A stretch of DNA of 64,000 nt from Pythium myriotylum. Its lineage: Eukaryota > Oomycota > Peronosporomycetes > Pythiales > Pythiaceae. Where the stretch lies: NCBI GenBank assembly GCA_023091665.1, contig JALJCQ010000013.1:124001-188000 (forward strand). The letters run 5' to 3'. The position numbers and the translations under genes were made by a program. Within the stretch, counting starts at the first letter, position 1; every line of letters starts with the position of its first letter. Below are positions 37,166-47,987 of the stretch, in pieces. The notes under the pieces were generated by a model. That model was not told the origin of the DNA, did not search any database, and saw only the letters and a list, made by a program, of their open reading frames with translations.

Positions 37166-39051
37166 GATGTTTGAAGGAAGTTCGCAATAAGCTCATGGCG
37201 AGGCGCGTGGATAAACCTACCAAATCTGTAGCAGGGGCTTCTAGTGCATAGTGTACTAGAGACCCAGCGCGAGAAGAGGTCGAGACTCTACATATCCTGG
37301 TCACCAGTGATAGCGTGGAAGTCATATCTGCTCTCTGCTGGTGCAAAACACAGTAGTCATGGCCACTAGCGATGGAGAGTCAACGTGGAAACAGCTAGCG
37401 CAGCGCCCATCCGAGACGTAAAGTGTGAACATCCATAGAGCAATGGTGAACGATTGAGGGATCCTAGCATGGCGTCATTCGCATGGAGCCCAGATTCCTA
37501 GGATTCCTAGGATCCTGGGCTGCTTATCAGAACGCACAAAGATCCTAGCATCCTCCTCAGATCACAATTTTATTTGTTCTGAACCAGACAAGTGGAGTGC
37601 GAACTGTGTTTGAAGGAAAGTTCTTCGCAAAGATTTTCGCAATGATTCGATCTCCACCATGGTGAGCCATCGACCTGGCTTCTTCTTAGTCAATGGCTAA
37701 AAAACCTCAAGGTTTTTTCGAGGTAGCTCTTCGCCTCGTCGCATGTTTCTGAACGGAAACGCTGAAACTTTTTCAACCGAGACTCGGGAAGAAATCTTTC
37801 TTACTGAACCGTTGTTGCTTTGACGACATGTGTACATAGCGGCCACGAATCCAAGACTCGACAGGAATCTTCATACATGCACTCACAGTGAGATGGACCA
37901 GGCCGTCTCAGTCGCCGGCGACAAAGTTTCCCATCCGTAACTCCGACTTCATACCGTACGCAAGGATCGACGGATGACGCTTGCCTGATCGCACGCCGTC
38001 TCATCACGTGAGCTCTCGGCAAGTGCCTTCCACCTATTTAACTAAACATTCCCTCTTCCCAGACATAGTCGCACTTCCCGACGATCCGCCGGTCTCATTG
38101 TCCACAAAGCGAGGTCACGCCGTGCCAATCTGTCTCAAAACAGACTGGCATCATAAACCTCCAGCGCGACTTGGAGCTCTCACTTTCGAGCCGTCGCTTC
38201 TCGTGCCAACTATTCTCTCTCTCTCTCTCTCCCAAGCGAGTCTTCTCGGCCTTCGTCCGTCGGAGACGTCGTCCAAGACACACCCGCACTCGCTCGGCGG
38301 CAGAGGAACTCAGTCAGGAGAGGAAGGAAGTTGGCAGCCGCCTTCTCCACGTACGTACCACGCGTGCGTCCCTCACTTCGCCAAGGATACCGCTCGGCGA
38401 GTGGCATCACCGCAACGGCTTCAACCTCCCACGGCTACCTTTTCCTCGCGCTTATCCCCGGTCGTGCGCCCGTCATCTCCGTGATGCCCTCCCTCCCTTG
38501 ACCCTCTTCGGGGAGGATGACAATGATGACACCAACCACAAAGCACACCATCTCGACGCGCTCTCCATGATGTGATACCCGCCGCTTCCCCTTGCGAGCC
38601 GGCCGCTGCGACACCCGTCGGCTACATTTGTTCGTCCACCTCCCGTCTCGTTTTCCTCGTCGTCTGTCCATGCCGGTTCTCCACGCTCGTCCGCGCTTCT
38701 CCCGAACTCAGGCTTCTCTCTCCATGCGGAGCTCTCTCAGGGTTTACTGGCGACTCTGGTGGCGTGACGCCCTCGGGCCTCAGTGTACATACGAGCGCAA
38801 GAGAAGGTCTCTGTATCCATGGGAGACCTGCCACCACCACATCCTCCCTCGGTGGTTTGACCTGCGCGAGCCCTCGCGTCATCACGACAGGCGATGGCCT
38901 GATGCCTGAGGCCATTTCCGCCAATCCCACCGACCGACGACGCGTTCATCCACGCACCGTTGGCTGAAATGGCGATTATGCGCGACTCGCCTCGCTCCGA
39001 AGCGCGTCGAGCATCATCATTTTCCCACTCCGACCAAGGCTCTCTCGCTCC
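37166..39051. other. Long intergenic region, no supported gene
   Basis: 1.9 kb. Contains a near-palindrome with repeated TCCTAGGA cores (about 37487-37521), a hairpin AAAAAACC-TCAA-GGTTTTTT (about 37699-37718), and pyrimidine-rich sequence after 38000 with a short (CT)n at about 38214-38232. Frames between 38000 and 38970 are compositional and show no domain. The last 40 nt hold an initiator-like TCATTTTCCCACTCC at 39017 for the next gene. Confidence 0.5.
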
Positions 39052-40703
39052 ATGGCCGAGTACGCGGCGGCGTCCACGACCGCGTCCTCGTCTTCTTCTT
39101 CCTCCTCTTCGTCCTCGTCGCCGTCTCCGCCCACTTTGGCGATGGCCGGCGCGTCCGCGGTGCTCCCGCTCGGCGGCGAGGAATCGCTGCTGCGCGAGTG
39201 CGGCTACTGCGCCAACGGGCTGCTGCTGCGCGAGATCCTGCCGGCCAAGAAGTGCGACTACTGCTTCAAGTTCAAGTGCCAGTTCTGCACGCTCCGCGTG
39301 CCGCTGCTCAAGAGCAAGAAAGGACTGCCCAAGGTCATGAAGGGCAACTCGCGCGTCTGCATGCACTGCTTCGACCAGCTCTGGCTCGAGGCCGGCGCCG
39401 CGTCCGCCTCCAACTCGGAAGGCGGCGCGAGCTCGCGGCGAGGCAGCTCGCTCAGCCGCCGCGCCTCGCTCGGCGCCGACGCGCGCCGCGAATTGCTCTG
39501 GCGAGACGAGCGGCGCTCCTCGCTCGGCGACGCCGCGCTGCGCGAGTCGCTGCTGCGCGACTCGTTCAACGACGCCGAGCAGCAGCCGCTCGGAGCTATC
39601 GACGAGAGCGGCGCGTCGCCTTCGCCCTCGGGTGGCGTCGCCAAGCGACTCGCTCGAGCGCTCGGCCTCGTGATCCAGTCGGACGCGCCCAAGCCGCAGG
39701 ACGTGGTCCACGTCGTGGACCTCTGGATGTCGCTCTTCACGGCCGCCACGCTGCTCGCGGTCGTGCTCGTGCAGGACCTGACGCTCCAGCAGCGCGTCTG
39801 CTTCTGCGTCGTCATCTACGGAGGCTTCCTCGCGGTGCACCCGTGGATCCACAACGTCGCCGTGCGCTCGCAGCCGCCGGGCACGCGCCGCCGGTCCTCA
39901 GGCGCCCACGTGGCGCCGCCGCCATTGACGCAACGAGCGGCCTCGGCACCGGCGCTTGTGACCACGTCCGTGGCCGTCGTGCCGTCGAGACCGCTGCCAG
40001 AGGCCTACCGCCCCACGCTCCAGCAAATGAAGGAGAGCTTTTCCAAGTACGTGAGCGACCCGACCCAGTGGAAGTTTATCAAGTCCGTAGGCGGCGGCAA
40101 GATCTACGAGATCGACACGGGCCGACCGCAGGTGCTCTTCATGCTGGTACGCACTCTTGTCTCGTGGAGCTCTTTTCCATTTTTCTCTATACATACTGAC
40201 TGGGGGTCTCTTTCCAGGACATGTTCATCTCGGGCATTTCCATCACCGAGTTCCTCAACTACATGCACCGCACAAACCTCAAGGACCGCTCGGTGTGGGA
40301 CTGGAACGTCGGCGCCTTCGAGGTCGTGGAGGACTACCCGGACGACGACACGTGCCTCGTGTACAACGCCCAGAAGGCTTTCCTCGGAGGCATCGTGAGC
40401 GCGCGGGACTTCTGCATCCTCTACCACAAGACGCCCAACACGACCATCTACGCGAGCGTCGAGCACCCAAGAGTGCCCGAGCGGCCGGGCAACACGCGCG
40501 GCCAAGTGCTGCTGGCCGGACTCAACTGCACGCCGGCTCGAAACGACAAGGGCGAGGACGGCTTCCAGCTGCAGTACATGGCCCAGGTGGACATTGGCGG
40601 CAGCATCCCGACGCGGCTGCTCTACAGCGGACAGGTGGACAACATGGAGAAGATGGTCAAGGCCTTCGGCCAGGCGCACAAGCTTTTCCGACGCAACAAA
40701 TAG
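39052..40703 (+). CDS. Zinc-finger (FYVE-like)/START-domain membrane protein
   Basis: Exons 39052-40146 and 40218-40703 (71-nt intron) give 526 aa. Residues about 48-105 carry four CxxC pairs (CGYC, CDYC, CQFC after FKFK, CMHC), a FYVE-like zinc finger. A Ser-rich linker follows, then a hydrophobic hairpin (LWMSLFTAATLLAVVLVQ and VCFCVVIYGGFLAV). The C-terminal START-type domain begins about residue 330 (WKFIKSVGGGKIYEID) and runs to the end (VEDYPDDDTCLVYNAQK, YMAQVDIGGSIPTRLL). START domains carry lipids or sterols, so a lipid sensor or transfer role at membranes is inferred. An initiator-like element lies about 35 nt upstream. Oomycetes have many FYVE-START proteins. Confidence 0.8.
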
Positions 40704-40901
40704 ACCACTCTTTTTTACACGCCCTACTCTTTCAAACTCGCCGTCTTGCGCTCTCTCTTTCTCTCTCGTGCCGTCTCTTTCCCACTTCATTTGCCATTTG
40801 CGTCCCACTCCGACGACGCCCCTCGGAATAAATACTGGCGGGGTCTTCGCTTGTTTGTCCTCGGTCTTTCTCTCGCTCTCGATTTCGTTTTCCTCCTCCC
40901 T

Positions 40902-40905
<4 letters not shown>

Positions 40906-40937
<32 letters not shown>
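40906..40937 (+). repeat. (CT)n microsatellite
   Basis: CCCT repeats followed by (CT)n between the convergent START-domain and bZIP genes, ending 6 nt before the bZIP stop codon. Confidence 0.8.
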
Positions 40938-40940
<3 letters not shown>

Positions 40941-40942
40941 CA

Positions 40943-42082
40943 TCATGCGCCCTCGCTCGAGTCGGTGCCTCGCAGCGTCGAGTCCACGAGCTTGTCCAGC
41001 ATGTACATGAACGCCGGGTTCTCCTTGACCCAGATGATGAACTTGGTCGCCTGCGACGGCGTGAGGATCTGCTGGAGCTCGGTGATGTGCGACTCGAGCG
41101 CCGTGTTCTTGTGGTCCGTGACTTCCTCGAGCTTCTTGACGATGCTGAGCGTGTGGTTGAGGTCGTCGCGGATTTTCTTGATGGCTTCGCGTCGCTCCAG
41201 CAACTGCCGCTGCTGCGCCGGCGACACGGCCAGTTCCTTGGCGAGAATGCCCCAGAGACTCATGGGCGCCATGCCGGCATCCGTGGCCGAGATCGAGTCG
41301 TCCGAGGCGTCCTTGTCGCGCGCGATCATCTCGCTGCCTTGCTCGACCGAGTACAAGCAGAGCTTGGTCACCTGCGTCGGCAAGAGCAGCTCTTTGATCC
41401 GCGCCAAGTGGAACTGCAGCTTCTCGCGCCTCTTGGGCCCATAGTCCGAGTAGGTGACTTTGTACATGTTGACGAAGCGCGCGACCTCTTGCTCGGACGC
41501 GCCGCGCTGGAGCATCTCGCGCATCTGTTCTTTGATCTCCTGTTTCTCGCGCTGCTCGCTCGCGAGCGCGTCCTTGCCGATCTTGAGCCGCATCTTGAGG
41601 TCCATGTTCTCGGCCTCGAGGCGCCGCAGCCGGATCTCGTTCTCTTCCATCTGCTGCATCTTGCGCTTGCGGAACTCGCGCACGGACGCGAGGTTCTTGA
41701 CGCGCCGCAGCTGCTTCTTCTCCTCGTCGTCGGCGGGCTTCCGGCGCTTCTTGGACGCCTTGCTCGCCGCGGTCGTGCGCTGCTTGCGCTGCTGGTCCTC
41801 GCCGCTGCTCGCGCCCACGTGCGCACGCTCGTTGTCCTCGTTCTCGTCGTCCTCGTCCAGCTCGTCCTCGTAGACCGACGAGGCCACGGACGCGCGCGAC
41901 GAGCGCGGCGTTGTTGTTGTCATAACATTGGCGGACGCCGACGCGTGCGAGTCGAGCAGCGCGGCCGTGAGCGCGGGCGCCGGCGGCTCGCCGTTCGTGC
42001 GCCAGAGCCAGGCGAACGCGTCGTCCTCGCCGTCGCGGAAGATCGACCAGTCGATGCCGCTGCTCGCGGCGTTCGGCTCCAT
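40943..42082 (-). CDS. bZIP transcription factor
   Basis: 379 aa, single exon from MEPNAASSGIDWSIF (42082). The frame is open upstream to 42265, but that part is low in coding character. An acidic region (DELDEDDENEDNE) and a Lys/Arg nuclear signal (SKASKKRRK) precede the basic region RRVKNLASVREFRKRK, which has the N-x7-R spacing of bZIP proteins. A heptad-like zipper follows (EIRLRRLEAENMDLKMRLKI). The C-terminal 200 residues (RRELLLPTQ-like, then HITELQQILTPSQATKFIIW) resemble regulatory domains that follow zippers in other stramenopile bZIPs. DNA-binding regulator; targets unknown. Confidence 0.85.
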   Translation of the reverse strand: MEPNAASSGIDWSIFRDGEDDAFAWLWRTNGEPPAPALTAALLDSHASASANVMTTTTPRSSRASVASSVYEDELDEDDENEDNERAHVGASSGEDQQRKQRTTAASKASKKRRKPADDEEKKQLRRVKNLASVREFRKRKMQQMEENEIRLRRLEAENMDLKMRLKIGKDALASEQREKQEIKEQMREMLQRGASEQEVARFVNMYKVTYSDYGPKRREKLQFHLARIKELLLPTQVTKLCLYSVEQGSEMIARDKDASDDSISATDAGMAPMSLWGILAKELAVSPAQQRQLLERREAIKKIRDDLNHTLSIVKKLEEVTDHKNTALESHITELQQILTPSQATKFIIWVKENPAFMYMLDKLVDSTLRGTDSSEGA

Positions 42083-42403
42083 GAGGTCTCCCGAGTCCAA
42101 TCTGGCGGAATAAGGCAAGTGATAGCTCGGGGTCGAATCAGAATCAGACAATGGGAATCTGAGTTGATGGGGGTTTTGTATGGTGGAATCAGACTGCGGG
42201 CCGTGATGGCACACTGAGCGAGGGCGTGATGAAGTCATCGTGGAAGCTGGGGCAATCGCATTCACTCTGGGCGTTAAGTTCGCACGGGGGCCTAATCATT
42301 CGGACTTAAGAGAATAACAACAGTACGAGTTCAAAATGTGACGTGGTGCACGACGAGGCAGCAGCTCTTTGGAGCTCATTTCATTTCGGCTTTTTCGAGT
42401 GCG

Positions 42404-43610
42404 ATGGGCCAGACGACGCGCGAAGAGCTGCCGCTGCTGGCGCAAAGCGAGGTCGCGCCGGCCAAGCAGAGCGTGACGCAGAAAGTCCACGCGCTGGGCC
42501 ACGCGCTCGTGCCGTCGCGGCTGCAGGGCGTGCTGCTCGTCGCGGCCTCGGCGTTCACGTTCAGCCTGCTCTCGGCGCTCATCAAGTTCGCGTCCTACTC
42601 CATGACGTCGATGGAGACGGTCTTCTGGCGGTCGATCGTCGCCTGGGCGCTCAACTATGTACGTACTTCTATAGGGAAACGCAACAGCACGCTGTAAGGC
42701 TCACACGAAGAGTCCTACCGTCCTAGGTCGCGGTCAAGCTGTACCGCGTGGATCTCCACGTCGCGCGCGAGTTCTGGGGCGCGCTCGCGGCGCGCTGCTT
42801 TATCGGATCGATCGCCATGTCGCTCGGGTTCTACGCGATGCAACAGATGGTGCTCGCGGACGCCAGCGTGCTGCTCTTCACGAGTCCCGTCATGACTTTT
42901 TTCCTGGTACGTTCGCGCCTGTCCGACGCCCTGCGGCTGATGCCGTGGAGTGCCCACCATTTCTTACACTTGGTGATAGGGAGCGCTGATCCTAAACGAG
43001 CATATCGACCCGATCAACTTGGGCTTTGCGCTCTTCTCCTTCGTCGGAGTGATCTGCGTCTCCCGCCCGACCTTCATCTTCGGCGCGTCGGCCGCCGATG
43101 ACGACAAGGACGGATCGGCGTTCGCTGTCATGTGCGCGCTGCTCGGTGCAGCCGCGCAGTCCGTGGTCTACGTGAGCATGCGTCGCCTGCAAGGACTCCA
43201 TTTCATGGTCGTGATCAACTACTTTTTGCTCACGGCGAGCATTGTGTCTGCGCTGTCGCTCGTGTTCATCCAGCAGGTATGAGACCACCTGACTTCTCAG
43301 CACCAGGTCTCCGTCGGCTGATACTCGTCATGGACACCAGAGTTTCGTGCTAAACATGTCGATCCCGACGCTACTCGCCGTACTGGGCACGGGCGTGTTG
43401 GGCTTCGTGGGCCAGCTCTTCATGACGCGCGGCTTCCAGCTCGAGAAGGCCGGCGTGGCGTCGGTCATGCGGTACCTCGACGTGGTCTTCGTCTTCATCT
43501 GGGACCTCACGCTTCTCCACGAGCGCATCAGTCTCTGGAGCGTCGTCGGCGCCGCCATCATCTGCGGCTGCGCCATTCTGATTGCTGTGCGCCGCATGAA
43601 CCACCATTGA
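42404..43610 (+). CDS. DMT-superfamily (EamA) membrane transporter
   Basis: Four exons, 42404-42658, 42727-42906, 42980-43276 and 43341-43610, all phase 0, give 333 aa. About ten hydrophobic helices are arranged as two EamA halves: VLLVAASAFTFSLLSALIKF, GSIAMSLGFYAMQQMVLADA, LGFALFSFVGVICVSRPTFI, then MVVINYFLLTASIVSALSLV, LLAVLGTGVLGFVGQLFMTR and WSVVGAAIICGCAILIAVRR. The order and SLC35G/DMT-like motifs (MTSMETVFWRS, LLHERIS) place it in the drug/metabolite transporter family. Substrate not predictable. A dileucine-like ELPLL near the N-terminus may direct sorting. Confidence 0.85.
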
Positions 43611-44224
43611 CCGGCAGTACAAGTCGACACACGTCGCAGTTGTGGATAACCGCATCATTTGATGTGTGAGCCCCACAATTCAATTGTTTGCCCTTGGGAC
43701 CCTACTACAATGTAATCCAATCGGTCGCTCCCACTCACAGTCACCAAGACCAAGCCACGAAATCAGCGCGACAAGCATGAGATGCGTCTCCGCCACTTCG
43801 ACTCCACGACGCACAAACGAACCCGAGACAAGCCATCGACTACGAGAGAGCGAGCGAGAGAGAGCAAGAGAGAGAGAGACCGGTCCACACACATCGACCA
43901 CGACCCAGAGAGACCAGTCCACACCACCCCAAGCATCCTCCGAGTCACCACCAACGCCCGTCCGCCATGTCTCTCCTCCAACCCACCAACCATCACACAC
44001 ACATACACACACAGCTCCTCCCTCCTCCCTCCCCCCTCGTCACCACTCGCTCACACGTCGCACATTCTCCCCTCTCATGGATACATTTCCATCCCCAAAC
44101 GATTGGCCAAAACTCCCTAGTCGTCGAGAGGGGGGGGGGTCCTCCCCCCCCCCCCCCCCCCCCCTCGTCGCTGACCCCTCCATCTCTCCATCGCTCCCCC
44201 CTCGCTCCCTCGCTCCCTCCCTCC
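43611..44224. other. Intergenic region with G10 and C21 homopolymers
   Basis: Upstream region of the HMG-box gene. Contains purine/pyrimidine-biased stretches (GAGAGA near 43850), G10 at 44130-44139 and C21 at 44144-44164, which are close and mutually complementary, then CT-rich leader. No gene supported. Confidence 0.6.
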
Positions 44225-46103
44225 ATGGCGCCGCCGCGCGACGCGTTCGCGCACTTTGCGGCCTGGAAGCGCGACGCCGTGGCCGCGCAGCACGCGCCGG
44301 GGAGCGCCGCGCGCGTCGACGCCGAGCTGCGGCGTCTCTGGCAGTCGCTGAGCGACCACGAGCGCCGTCCGTGGAGCGACCTCGCCGACTTCGAGCGCGC
44401 GCAGCAGCTGCAGGAGGCTGCGACCCAGCGACTCCAGCCGCCGCAGCGCGCACCGGAGAGTCGAGACGAGAGCAAGCCGCCAAGCAAGCGCGCGAGACTG
44501 GCGGGCGTCGAGCCGCGGCAGCCCGACACGCCCTACATCTGCTTCTGGAAGTCGGAGCGCCCCGAAGTGCTCGCCGAGTACCCCAACATGGCGGGCCCGA
44601 ACGTCTCGCGCGAGGTCGGACTGCGCTGGAAGGCGCTCTCGAGAGAAGAGAGGCAGGTACGAGACACGCGCAAAGCAGTCGGAAGTGGATGGGATTATGA
44701 AGAGACACTGATGTGGTGGTGGTCGTGGCGTGGACAGCTCTGGATCGACCTCGCGGCGCAGGACCGCGAGCGATATGAAGAAGAGATGATCGAGTTTCGC
44801 AAGCTCACGTCGGTGCGTAGACGCGAGGCTGGAATCGCAGAGGAGGTCCTTATCTCTGACTCTTGTGCTGTCTTGTGACCAGACAAACGCCGACGCATCG
44901 TCCCGCGTACTCGCCGAGCAGCCGCCCGGTCCGCGGCTGCCGATCTCGGCGTTCCGGTGCTTTCTCGCGAGCAACCGCGAGAGCCTCGCGCTGCTCAACA
45001 TGACCGCTGAGGCCTACAGGACCGAGATGCGCGTGCTCTGGAAGCGCATGGGTGATACCGACAAGCAGCTCTGGCTGGACTTGGCTGCGCGCGACAAGGA
45101 CCGATACTCGGCCGATCTGGCAAAGCTGCAGCCTCCTGCCGCGGCTGCCCACGCACGAACACGGCTAGAGACGCTTTTGCGTGCAGCGCACGAGGTGAAG
45201 AACGGTCCTCTTCTTCCACGCACGGCCCGAGAGCTGTTCTTGGCGTCCAAGAAGCGACCTGCAAGCCATGACAAGAGTGCGTGGGAGGCAATGGTCTCGG
45301 CCGACAAGCTGCCGTTCCTAGTGGACGAACAGCTCGATCTCATGCGGTTCGTACGGGAAATGGAGGCGTTCATCTCGGCTGACGGTGGTGTGGACGAGCC
45401 GTTCGAGTTGACGCCAGAGGATCTCAACACGTTCAACGAGATCCAGCGAGAGCTCGAGTTCTCTCTTAACGACACCAGTGCGTCGGTGGTATCGGACGGG
45501 TCACGTCCAGGGCGCAAAGCCAAGGTCACCTCGCCCAAGAAGCCACTCACAGCGTTCAATATGATGTACCTGACCAAGCGCGAAGAGCTCATGGCTTCCT
45601 ACCAGCTCACGCAGAACGAGTGCTCAGCGTTGTGCGGTCGCCTGTGGCGAGAAATGAACGAGGCCGATAAACTACCTTTCGTGCACATGGCGGCACATGA
45701 CAAGGACCGTTATCGCCTCGAAAGTTTGGCGACGCGCACGACAAAGACCCGATCGTCCTCAACTGCAAGCAAGGAGCGAAATGGCTTGCGTGTTGCAACC
45801 GGACGAGCGCGAGCACGGCCGGCCACGATGGCTCCATCGATGGGCACCAAGGAGACTCCACAATCGCCAGGGTTCCGCCATTACGTGGAGTGCAAGCAAG
45901 CGGAGCGCGAGCAGTGGACAATGGACATGTGGGTGAAGGACTGGGAGTCGCTCGCCGCTGCCCACCGCGTGCTGTGGGAAGAACTCGCAAGCGACAGCAG
46001 CTCTCGAATTGGCCACCGAGATTTTTCTCAGCGCGGAGAGCCAGACCAGCGCGATCTTGATCTGTTGTTCGGACTCTCTCGCAACGCGTCGCTCTTGAGC
46101 TAG
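44225..46103 (+). CDS. Multi-HMG-box DNA-binding protein
   Basis: Exons 44225-44656, 44738-44812 and 44883-46103 give 575 aa. It has about five divergent HMG boxes: 5-60 (AFAHFAAWKRDAVA), 100-168 (DTPYICFWKSERPEVLAEYP), about 185-250 (ISAFRCFLASNRESLALLN), 390-450 (KKPLTAFNMMYLTKREELMA) and 505-560 (FRHYVECKQAERE). Each ends with the W-x-D-L/M-A-x-x-D-R/K-x-R-Y type helix (LWIDLAAQDRERYEEE, LWLDLAARDKDRYSAD, FVHMAAHDKDRYRLE). Start ATG 44225 follows a CT-rich leader. Repeated boxes suggest a chromatin or mitochondrial-nucleoid architectural protein. The first intron is 81 nt without a stop, so read-through is possible. Confidence 0.8.
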
Positions 46104-46665
46104 CTCTCAAGAGAATCTTTCCATCCAGGCAAAGAGCCGAGCGAGTGTGCGCACTAAGTTGTGGATTCCCACTCGAGCGAGAAGAGTACGGCAGCAGTGC
46201 CGTCCGCTTCGTGAAACCCCAGATCTGTGCGGATCCAAATCCAGGAAGCGAGACGGTGCTCACACTCCCTCTCCCTCTCACGCGAGGGCATGGGACATTG
46301 GCGGAGTCCCAGCCTCTCCTAAGAATATCGATCGCAGATCGGTCCCGTCAGTCGCGGATCCGAGAAAGAGACGCCAGGGGAAGGTGTAACGGAGACCGTG
46401 AACGGCCAGTTCGCGAGTGAAGAAAACCCGAGTCGTAACTGCTCACGCCTGCTTCTGGGATCGCGAAGGGCGTAACTAACGAGCCACGTCGAAGAGGGAT
46501 ATCTTTCGCGATCATTCCTTTGCGCAGTCATTTCCCAAGTTAGCCTACGGCGGAAGAAAAATAAACTCAACGGATCCATCGACGCCGAGGACGAGCCGCT
46601 CGGCGCAGCGCCGGCGTATCCGATAGTATCCGATCTTTCAACCGCCTCGACTCGACCCGTGCACC
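46104..46665. other. Intergenic region upstream of the Myb gene
   Basis: No gene supported; short frames only. Confidence 0.5.
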
Positions 46666-47808
46666 ATGGAGAGCCCGCCACGAGCATTGACGACGACCCC
46701 TGCCGAGCAGCCCTCCCCCATGGCATCCACGGTGCCGATCGTTGTGCCACAGCTCCCAGAGCTCACCGACTGCGCGACCAGCTCACCCTCATTGATTACG
46801 ACCGGACTCGCGCCGCCGTCCGTGTCACCCGTAGCGACGGCTCACACAACTCCGAATGGCTCGGGCTCAACTACGAACGCGATGATGGCGCTGGGGCCTA
46901 TCAAGGCCAAAACTGTACCCAAGTCGCAGTCCGGCATGAACGGGGGGCGATGGACCGAGCAGGAGCACCAGAGTTTCCTTGCAGGCCTGCGACTCTATGG
47001 CCGCGAGTGGAAGAAAGTGGCGTCCAAGATCAAGACACGCACGTCGGCGCAGATTCGAAGCCACGCACAGAAGTATTTTGCCAAGCTCGCGCGCGACGAT
47101 GAGACGCGAAGGCTGGGGAACAACGGACTGCCAGTGCTCGCGATGGGACCCGACGGTGCGTCATCGCTCTACGGAGGATACTTGAGCGACGACGGGTCGT
47201 CCACGACTGCTGGCAATCTTAGTGGAGACGAGGACACAGACGGCGGCTCGACTCAACCGACGACTATCGCAACCGCGCCGCCTCCGACCATGGCGACGCC
47301 CTCCCACCGCACGATCTTGCCTGTTCACCCGTTCCCGTCGCCTGTGCTGGCACCGCCCACGCCCGGACTCTCCATCAGCTCGTTTTTCAACCCGCAACGC
47401 GGCCCACAGGTGTCGACGACGAAGAAACGTGCTCGCCCATCCGGTCCTCCGAACGAGCTCTCTCCTCCGCCCATGGCAGCGATGGCCGCCCACTCGCATC
47501 CTTTCAAACAGCTCAAGCCCGCGACCTCTGACGCGATGCTGTTCCACCGCCTACCGTCTCCTGAAGAGCTCATCGAGACGGTCTCTCCGCCCGTGCGGCA
47601 GCGGCTCTCGAGCCTCATCGAGGCTGAGATCTCGGCGCTGCAAGTGCTCTCCTGTTACACGTGGCTCCAGCAGCAGCAAGGAGAGCTCAAAGTGCAACTG
47701 CAGGCGCCGTCTCGCCACGGCTCGGCCGCGACGTCGTCAGGCTCGGCCGTATTTCCATCTCCTAGCCTCACCATGTTCGCGGCCGAGCGGTCTCCGTCTA
47801 TCTTCTGA
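46666..47808 (+). CDS. SHAQKYF-class single-Myb-repeat transcription factor
   Basis: 380 aa, single exon. One Myb/SANT repeat at about residues 93-142 with GGRWTEQEHQSFLAGLRLYG, REWKKVASKI and RTSAQIRSHAQKYFAKL, the SHAQKYF signature of the class known from plants (CCA1/R-R type) and stramenopiles. The rest is Pro/Ser/Thr-rich, and a helical segment near the C-terminus (VRQRLSSLIEAEISALQVLS) may mediate dimerisation. In this class the single repeat binds DNA (often GATA-containing sites); oomycete members have been linked to sporulation. That role is from general knowledge, not from this sequence. Confidence 0.9.
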   Translation: MESPPRALTTTPAEQPSPMASTVPIVVPQLPELTDCATSSPSLITTGLAPPSVSPVATAHTTPNGSGSTTNAMMALGPIKAKTVPKSQSGMNGGRWTEQEHQSFLAGLRLYGREWKKVASKIKTRTSAQIRSHAQKYFAKLARDDETRRLGNNGLPVLAMGPDGASSLYGGYLSDDGSSTTAGNLSGDEDTDGGSTQPTTIATAPPPTMATPSHRTILPVHPFPSPVLAPPTPGLSISSFFNPQRGPQVSTTKKRARPSGPPNELSPPPMAAMAAHSHPFKQLKPATSDAMLFHRLPSPEELIETVSPPVRQRLSSLIEAEISALQVLSCYTWLQQQQGELKVQLQAPSRHGSAATSSGSAVFPSPSLTMFAAERSPSIF

Positions 47809-47987
47809 GAAGCCCCCCATGTACCACTACTAGTGTCGTTCCCCCGCCCTCCTCACTCACTCTCGATCCTCTGCTGTCTGCTTCTGTATCCTCCCACGAA
47901 CTCGAAGCCGCCCCCAAGACTGGGCGGGCTCTGTATAATACAAAAGATTAAGACGCAACCATTGACGGTAACTTGTATTTTTGCACT

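Noticed and set aside
37699..37718. Hairpin followed by T-run resembling a bacterial terminator
   Set aside because: Eukaryotic nuclear DNA; no gene ends there, so a Rho-independent terminator makes no sense.
38171..38967. Several frames of 65-135 codons upstream of the zinc-finger/START gene
   Set aside because: Composition is that of CT-rich leader DNA, overlapping in all frames, with no domain or signal.
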